Notes under the pieces: model-generated | Databases searched by the model: none | Seen by the model: the letters and a program-made list of their open reading frames with translations, nothing else | Told to the model about the DNA's origin: nothing | Shown here: piece by piece, positions 59,752 through 64,000 of the stretch | How positions within the stretch are numbered: position 1 is the first letter of the stretch | Layout of the letters: each line of letters starts with the position of its first letter | Assembly (NCBI RefSeq): GCF_048820915.1 | Contig: NZ_JBMERR010000001.1 | Span: 186,001-250,000 of the forward strand | Origin: Cribrihabitans_A pelagius | GTDB taxonomy: Bacteria > Pseudomonadota > Alphaproteobacteria > Rhodobacterales > Rhodobacteraceae | Reading direction: 5' to 3' | Length of the DNA stretch: 64,000 nucleotides | Translations under genes and position numbers: made by a program

Positions 59752-59890
59752 CTCTTGCATTTTCCAGCAGTCCGGGGATAGAGGCATGATCGTTACTGAA
59801 TGGCGGGCCGGTATCAACTCGAAATTGCCGGCTCTGCCCCCCTTGACGGCGGCGGATTGCCGCTCACACCCGCAGCTTAGGAGCGTGCCC

Positions 59891-60763
59891 ATGTTCAAAG
59901 GCTCTATGCCGGCCCTCGTCACCCCGTTTCAAAACGGCGCGCTGGATCTGGATACGCTCAAACACCTGGTGGAATGGCAGATTGCCGAAGGCTCCAGCGC
60001 CCTGGTGCCGGTCGGCACCACCGGCGAAAGCCCGACGCTGACCCATGAAGAGCACGAGATCGTGGTCGAGGAAGTGGTCAAGGCCGCGGCAGGCCGGGTG
60101 CCGGTGATCGCCGGCGCGGGCTCCAACAACACAGTGGAGACGATTCGCTTCGTCGAATTCGCCGAGAAGGTCGGCGCCGACGCGGCGCTGGTGGTGACCC
60201 CCTATTACAACAAGCCGACGCAGCGCGGCATGGTGGCCCATTTCACCGCCGCGCATGACTGCGCCGGGATCCCGATCATCATCTACAACATCCCGCCGCG
60301 TTCTGTGGTCGACATGACCCCCGCCACTATGGGCGAGCTGGCCAAGCTGCCGCGTATCATCGGGGTGAAGGACGCGACCGGCAAGCTGGAGCGGGTGAGC
60401 CAGCAGCGCGCCGCCTGCGGTCCGGATTTCGTGCAGCTCTCGGGCGAGGATGCGACGGCGCTCGGCTTCAACGCCCATGGCGGCGTCGGCTGCATCTCGG
60501 TCACCGCCAACGTGGCGCCGCGGCTCTGTGCCGAGTTCCAGGCCGCCACGCTCGCGGGCGACTACAAGAAGGCGCTGGAATACCAGGACCGCCTGATGCC
60601 GCTGCACGAGGCGATCTTCATCGAGCCGGGGCTGGCGGGCGCCAAATACGGGCTTTCCAAGCTGGGCCTGTGCAGCGAAGAGGTGCGCCTGCCGCTCACC
60701 CCGCTGATGGACAGCACCAAAGCCGCGATCGACGCCGCGATGGCACACGCGGGCCTCTTGTAA
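59891..60763 (+). CDS. dapA: 4-hydroxy-tetrahydrodipicolinate synthase
   Basis: The 290-residue TIM barrel has GTTGESPTL (T44-T45 site), catalytic Tyr132 in IYNIPPRSV, Schiff-base Lys160 in VKDATGKLERV, and the GVGCISVTANVAP strand. It condenses pyruvate with aspartate semialdehyde in lysine and peptidoglycan synthesis. A standard terminator follows. It is divergent from the lytic transglycosylase gene. Confidence 0.95.
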   Translation: MFKGSMPALVTPFQNGALDLDTLKHLVEWQIAEGSSALVPVGTTGESPTLTHEEHEIVVEEVVKAAAGRVPVIAGAGSNNTVETIRFVEFAEKVGADAALVVTPYYNKPTQRGMVAHFTAAHDCAGIPIIIYNIPPRSVVDMTPATMGELAKLPRIIGVKDATGKLERVSQQRAACGPDFVQLSGEDATALGFNAHGGVGCISVTANVAPRLCAEFQAATLAGDYKKALEYQDRLMPLHEAIFIEPGLAGAKYGLSKLGLCSEEVRLPLTPLMDSTKAAIDAAMAHAGLL

Positions 60764-60785
60764 TCCAGCCCCGCTCCGAAACTAG

Positions 60786-60819
60786 AAGGGCGGCCTCCCA
60801 CCAGAGCGCCGCCCTTTTC
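60786..60819 (+). terminator. Intrinsic terminator of dapA
   Basis: AAGGGCGGC (60786-60794) pairs with GCCGCCCTT (60808-60816), then TTCA; a 13-base loop. Confidence 0.8.
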
Positions 60820-60820
60820 A

Positions 60821-60890
60821 TTACTTTCTGACCCGAAATACCCCGGGGTGAATTGCCCCGCAGGGGCAAGAGGGGCAGCGCCCCTCCCAA
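60821..60890. repeat. Motif TTACTTTCTGACC-CGAAATACCCC plus hairpins
   Basis: TTACTTTCTGACC followed by CGAAATACCCCGGGG is almost identical to 35845-35870. It is followed by GCCCC-GCAG-GGGC and AGGGGC-AGC-GCCCCT hairpins. It sits between converging dapA and sigma-factor genes. Confidence 0.6.
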
Positions 60891-60900
60891 ACCGGCGGTT

Positions 60901-61785
60901 CTACCCCAAAGCCGCCGCCAGATGCCGGGTCTTGTCCGGATTGCGGGTCACGTAGATGCGCCGGATGCGCCCGCCGCGGATCTCCAGCGCCATGGCCTGG
61001 ACCATCCCCTCCGGCTCCAGGCTGAGGATCGCGGGCAGGCCGTTCAGCATGCAGAACCGCCAGCGCTCCGGCAGACCGGTCCCGAGCTTGCGCGCAAGCC
61101 CGGCGGAGAGCCGCATCACCTTGGCGCGGCCGCGGATCGGGTTGTACGCTGCCATGACCTTGCCGCCGCCGTCGCTCACCAGTTCCGCGTCCCGCGCCAG
61201 CAGCCCGGTGAGCGCGGCGGTGTCGCCGGTCTTGGAGGCGCGGAAGAAGGCTTCGGTCAGGGCGCGGGCGTCCTTTAGCGGCACGGTCGCGCGGGGGCGG
61301 TCCGCCTGCACGTGGCGGCGGGCCCGCGCGGCGAGCTGGCGGCAGGCGGCGGGGCTGCGCCCGAGCGCCTCGGCCACTTCATCGTAGGTGTCGCCAAAGA
61401 CGTCATGCAGCAGGAAGGCAGCGCGCTCCAGCGGTGTCAGCCGCTCCAGCGCCAGCAGCAGCGCGACCGAGACATCGTGGTCCAGCCGCTCGGCCGGATC
61501 CTCGGTCAGGAGCGGTTCGGGCAGCCAGGCGCCGGTGTAGGTCTCGCGCTGCACCCGGGCGGATTTCAGCTGATCGAGGCAGAGCCGCGTCACCACCCGC
61601 ACCAGGTAGCCGGTCACCTCCCGGACCTCCCCTTGCGGGGCGGACTGCCAGCGCAGGTAGGCCTCCTGCAGGATGTCTTCGGCATCCGTCACGCTGCCCA
61701 GCATGCGGTAGGCGACCGCGAAAAGCCGCGGCCGCGCCATGAGGAACGCCTCGGCGCCCCGGTCTTCCGTTGCCTGCTGGCTCAC
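60901..61785 (-). CDS. ECF41-type RNA polymerase sigma factor
   Basis: The 294-residue protein has sigma-70 region 2 (about 10-80, FAVAYRMLGSVTDAEDILQEAYLRW) and region 4 (about 110-160). A SnoaL-like C-terminal domain carries the ECF41 marks: WLPEP linker (87-91), DGGGK (205-209) and NPDK (282-285). That domain serves as a built-in regulator in place of an anti-sigma factor. It is encoded directly behind its carboxymuconolactone decarboxylase partner (ATGA overlap), as in other ECF41 loci, and a consensus ECF41 promoter lies upstream of the pair. Confidence 0.92.
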   Translation of the reverse strand: MSQQATEDRGAEAFLMARPRLFAVAYRMLGSVTDAEDILQEAYLRWQSAPQGEVREVTGYLVRVVTRLCLDQLKSARVQRETYTGAWLPEPLLTEDPAERLDHDVSVALLLALERLTPLERAAFLLHDVFGDTYDEVAEALGRSPAACRQLAARARRHVQADRPRATVPLKDARALTEAFFRASKTGDTAALTGLLARDAELVSDGGGKVMAAYNPIRGRAKVMRLSAGLARKLGTGLPERWRFCMLNGLPAILSLEPEGMVQAMALEIRGGRIRRIYVTRNPDKTRHLAAALG

Positions 61786-62243
61786 GCGGCACTCGCCTCC
61801 CGGGCCGCAGGATGCGGCGTGCGGAAGCCGATGGCAATGCGGTTCCAGCTGTTGATCGCTCCGATCAAGAGCGTCAGCGCAACCTGCTCGCGGGGCGCGA
61901 AATGTTCGGCCACAACCGCGTAGTCCGCATCCGGGGCGCCGGTTTCGGCCACTAGGGTCAGCGCCTCGGTCCAGGCCAGGGCGGCGCGTTCGCGCGCACT
62001 GTAGAGCGGGCTTTCGCGCCAGGCGGGCAGCAGTTGCATCCGGTCCTCGCTTTCGCCGCTCTTGCGGGCGTCATGGCTGTGCATGTGGATGCAGAAGGCG
62101 CAGCCGTTGATCTGCGAGGCGCGCAGCTTGACCAGTTCGGTCAGGCTGTGCTCGAGCCCTGAGGTTTTCAGCAGCTCCTCCTGCTGCAGCATCGGCTGGA
62201 AGAGATCGCCCGCAGTGGCAAATTGGTCGAGACGCTGGGTCAT
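61782..62243 (-). CDS. Carboxymuconolactone decarboxylase/AhpD-type protein, ECF41 partner
   Basis: The 153-residue protein has the redox motif CAFCIHMHSHDAR (C48, C51, H55). Such proteins are the usual partner of ECF41 sigma factors and are thought to act in redox or antioxidant defence. It starts at the ATG at 62243, 36 bases from the promoter -10 element, and its stop overlaps the sigma-factor start, so it heads the operon. Confidence 0.9.
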   Translation of the reverse strand: MTQRLDQFATAGDLFQPMLQQEELLKTSGLEHSLTELVKLRASQINGCAFCIHMHSHDARKSGESEDRMQLLPAWRESPLYSARERAALAWTEALTLVAETGAPDADYAVVAEHFAPREQVALTLLIGAINSWNRIAIGFRTPHPAAREASAA

Positions 62244-62278
62244 CTGTCCTGTTCCTTTTTTCGGTGTCACGGAAACAA

Positions 62279-62305
62279 GACGAGGCAGGCCCGCGGTTTG
62301 TGACA
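62279..62305 (-). promoter_or_regulatory. ECF41 consensus promoter
   Basis: Read on the minus strand, TGTCACA (62305-62299) is followed by exactly 16 bases and then CGTC (62282-62279), 36 bases before the ATG of the partner gene. ECF41 sigma factors are known to recognise TGTCACA-N16-CGTC, so the operon should be autoregulated. Confidence 0.88.
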
Positions 62306-62345
62306 GGGGGCGTGCCGATTTTTTCCGGCACCGTGTGCATTTGCC

Positions 62346-62419
62346 GCAGCCGGGCATTGCCGCCGCGTGGGAGCGCGCCGGCGCTGCGCGGCGGGCTTCG
62401 CCCTTGTTCCGCGCTTTGG
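62346..62419 (-). repeat. Partial copy of the long repeat element (family 1, copy E)
   Basis: On the minus strand CCAAAGCGCGGAACAAGGGC, CGCCGCGCAGCGCCGGCGCG and CCCACGCGGCGGC match the head and left third. It lies behind the DmsC/SoeC-like gene, same orientation, upstream of the ECF41 promoter. Confidence 0.65.
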
Positions 62420-62451
62420 AACCGGGCGGCGGGGGTGCAGCCGAGGGCTTT

Positions 62452-63339
62452 TCAGCGCTTGCCGTAATAGAGACCGACCACGTGCTCGGCCTCGGCAAAG
62501 AACAGCCAGCGGGAGGCGGCGACGCCCGCCATGTGCGACAGCACCGCCAGCGCGGCCAGCAGGTGTTTGACCAGCACTCCGCCAGCGGGCAGCAGCAGGA
62601 GGGCCAGCGGCAGGGCAAAGCCGAAGGCAAAGGCAATCACCCGCAACTTCTGCGCGTGGCGGCGGCCCACCACATGCACGAATTCGCGCAAGAGGTAGTT
62701 GCTGCCGGTGTGCGGCGGCTCGAAGGCACGCACGGCGCCGCGCTCCCCTAGCCCGGTGGCAGTGCCAATGGTGGTGCCCGAGCGCGCAAGTGCTGTGTCG
62801 CCGCGCATCCAGCAGGCCAGTTGCAGCGCGCCCGCGATGGCCAGCAGCCAGGGCGCCAGTGCCTCGCGCCCGGCCAGCAGCGCACCGCCGGCCAGCGACA
62901 GGCTGAGGAACAGCGCCGGGGTCAGCCCTGTGTTCCAGCGCGGCACAGCCTTCAGCTGGGTGTAGATCATCGAGGTGGCGAAGACGGTGGCGAGGCTCAA
63001 GCCCGCGCCGGCCCAGCCGAGGAGCGTCCAGTGTGTCTCAAGGAAGATGGCGCCGGCCGCGTAGAGTCCCATCACCAGCAGGGCGGCGACAGCCGAGACC
63101 CCCTCGCGGCTGAGCCAGCTGGTGCGCCATTGGCTGAAGGCGCGCCAGGCCCGTTCGGGGCGGCCGAGGTGGAAGGTGGAGGCCAGGAGCCCGCCGCCCG
63201 CCAGCGCATAGGCAATGGCATAGAAGACAAAGGCAACGCCGCCGGTCACCGCTGGCAGGCCGAGGCCGAGGAAGAACAGGAGCCCGAAGCCGAGGCCGGA
63301 GAGCACGGTGAAGAGAATGACGGAAGGGGCGGGATGCAT
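62452..63339 (-). CDS. DmsC/SoeC-like membrane anchor subunit
   Basis: The 295-residue protein has about eight membrane helices and begins MHPAPSVILFTVLSGLGFGLL, the DMSO-reductase anchor family. ASTFHLGRPERAWRAFSQWRTSWLSREG (in parts) is its loop signature. It passes quinone electrons to or from the iron-sulfur subunit encoded just upstream (TGATG overlap). In roseobacters such BC pairs commonly belong to SoeABC, which oxidises sulfite in the cytoplasm, or to DMSO/TMAO-type reductases; the catalytic subunit is outside the window, so I cannot tell which. Confidence 0.85.
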   Translation of the reverse strand: MHPAPSVILFTVLSGLGFGLLFFLGLGLPAVTGGVAFVFYAIAYALAGGGLLASTFHLGRPERAWRAFSQWRTSWLSREGVSAVAALLVMGLYAAGAIFLETHWTLLGWAGAGLSLATVFATSMIYTQLKAVPRWNTGLTPALFLSLSLAGGALLAGREALAPWLLAIAGALQLACWMRGDTALARSGTTIGTATGLGERGAVRAFEPPHTGSNYLLREFVHVVGRRHAQKLRVIAFAFGFALPLALLLLPAGGVLVKHLLAALAVLSHMAGVAASRWLFFAEAEHVVGLYYGKR

Positions 63340-64000
63340 CAGGTCTTGTCTCCGGGGGCAGTGTCACCCGAGGTGTCGCCGCTGGGCAGCTTGCCAAGCG
63401 CCTTGTCGAGCCAGCCGAGGAAGCCGCCGGGGTTCTCATCCACGGGGGCGAGCAGCGGGGCAAGCACATCGGTCTCTTCCGCAAGGTGGTCTTTGGGGCG
63501 CGGCGGCAGGTACTTGTTCACGGGCTTGGTGCCCATCTCCGGCATCAGGTCCATGCCGCCGCGCGCCGCCACCAGCTGCGAGACATCGCTGTCCGGATCG
63601 CCGAGGTCACCGAAATGGCGCGCGCCGGCAGGGCAGGTGCGCACGCAGGAGGGGACGCGGTCCTCCTCAGGCAGGTTTTCGTTGTAGATGCGGTCGACGC
63701 AGAGGGTGCATTTCTTCATCACCCCCGCCGCCAGGTCCAGCTCGCGCGCGCCATAGGGGCAGGACCAGGCGCAGAGGCCGCAGCCGATGCAATGGTCCTC
63801 GTTCACCAGCACGATGCCGTCCTCGGCGCGCTTGTAGCTGGCGCCGGTGGGGCAGACAGTGACGCAGGGGGCGTCCTCGCAATGCAGGCAGGATTTCGGG
63901 AAGTGGACCAGCTGTGCTGCCGGGGCGGGCTGGATATCGCAGGACGCGGGCTGCACCTCGTAGGAATGCACGCGGTTGAGGAAGGTGCCGGAGGGATCGG
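63339..64000 (-). CDS. DmsB/SoeB-like iron-sulfur subunit, 5' end outside the window
   Basis: The visible 220 residues include repeated four-cysteine motifs: CLHCEDAPCVTVCPTGAS, CIGCGLCAWSCPYGA, a CTLCVDR and CVRTCPAGA, enough for four [4Fe-4S] clusters of the DmsB/SoeB/PhsB type. The frame is open through the right edge (DPSGTFLNRVHSYE at the boundary), so the start is missing. It shuttles electrons between a molybdopterin catalytic subunit and the membrane anchor. The C-terminal extension of about 70 residues (KYLPPRPKDHLAEETDVL) is typical of SoeB-like proteins as far as I recall, which tilts toward sulfite oxidation. Confidence 0.88.
   Translation of the reverse strand, partial: DPSGTFLNRVHSYEVQPASCDIQPAPAAQLVHFPKSCLHCEDAPCVTVCPTGASYKRAEDGIVLVNEDHCIGCGLCAWSCPYGARELDLAAGVMKKCTLCVDRIYNENLPEEDRVPSCVRTCPAGARHFGDLGDPDSDVSQLVAARGGMDLMPEMGTKPVNKYLPPRPKDHLAEETDVLAPLLAPVDENPGGFLGWLDKALGKLPSGDTSGDTAPGDKT

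Noticed and set aside
1..64000. CRISPR array, tRNA or rRNA genes, prophage, insertion sequence
   Set aside because: I saw no regularly spaced repeats, no TTC-loop/acceptor-stem tRNA patterns, no rRNA-like stretches and no transposase or phage structural protein. Short tRNAs could still be missed by eye.

Overview
The window looks like the chromosome of a marine alphaproteobacterium of the Rhodobacteraceae, most likely the roseobacter group (Leisingera/Phaeobacter/Ruegeria type). The grounds are the high G+C, many GTGA/ATGA start-stop overlaps, GC-rich intergenic repeats, and the gene set: glycine-betaine-type Rieske oxygenase, DUF482 FemAB-like protein, mlaAC, ECF41 sigma factor, and DmsBC/SoeBC-like subunits. 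I see no rRNA, tRNA, CRISPR array, intact insertion sequence or prophage. Both window edges cut genes.

Layout. 0-4.1 kb: a co-oriented operon of an AAA ATPase (cut on the left), an AT-richer insert gene with a HEPN-like R-x5-H motif, a 460-aa protein of unknown function and two membrane proteins. 4.2-8.1 kb: a DHFR/RibD-like reductase, then a cobalamin riboswitch in front of a Rieske oxygenase and its flavin/ferredoxin reductase (gbcAB-like), then a frameshifted GFA-family gene. 8.3-11.4 kb: divergent glycosyltransferase and sulfotransferase genes (cell-surface glycan) and a small secreted protein. 11.9-17.3 kb: ilvD, a BenE-type transporter facing an XRE-cupin regulator across paired operators, an EamA exporter and smpB. 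17.7-25 kb: sseA with an aromatic/aspartate aminotransferase, glnK-amtB, and a class A penicillin-binding protein. 25.6-33 kb: mlaA-mlaC, a type I secretion ABC/HlyD pair, ridA, a glycerophosphodiesterase, a FemAB-like protein and phhB.

33.5-42 kb: peroxiredoxin, FAD ferredoxin reductase with rsmD, map, a small MscS channel, sfsA, and a four-gene overlapping cluster (MoCF-domain protein, GNAT, AhpD-like, OmpA-like). 42-48.4 kb: LysR regulator, DUF4399 protein, fadH, rppH, a secreted Cys-rich protein, and an EamA exporter divergent from a MarR regulator with two palindromic operators between them. 48.5-53 kb: PfkB-family kinase with nth, an Ada-like alkyltransferase, a YafY/WYL regulator with its own operators, and an OmpA lipoprotein. 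53.4-64 kb: FMN reductase, MaoC-like dehydratase, the two halves of MnmC as divergent genes (FAD oxidoreductase and mnmD), an EamA exporter, lytic transglycosylase, dapA, an ECF41 sigma factor with its carboxymuconolactone-decarboxylase partner and a consensus ECF41 promoter, and the C and B subunits of a DMSO-reductase/SoeABC-type enzyme running off the right edge.

Between genes, several families of GC-rich repeats recur, almost always downstream of stop codons. The best defined is an element of about 165 bp with terminal inverted repeats, in four near-full and three partial copies. Most genes are ordinary core or roseobacter-typical genes. The places that merit most attention are the HEPN-like insert, the B12 riboswitch on an oxygenase, the repeat families, and the regulator/operator pairs.
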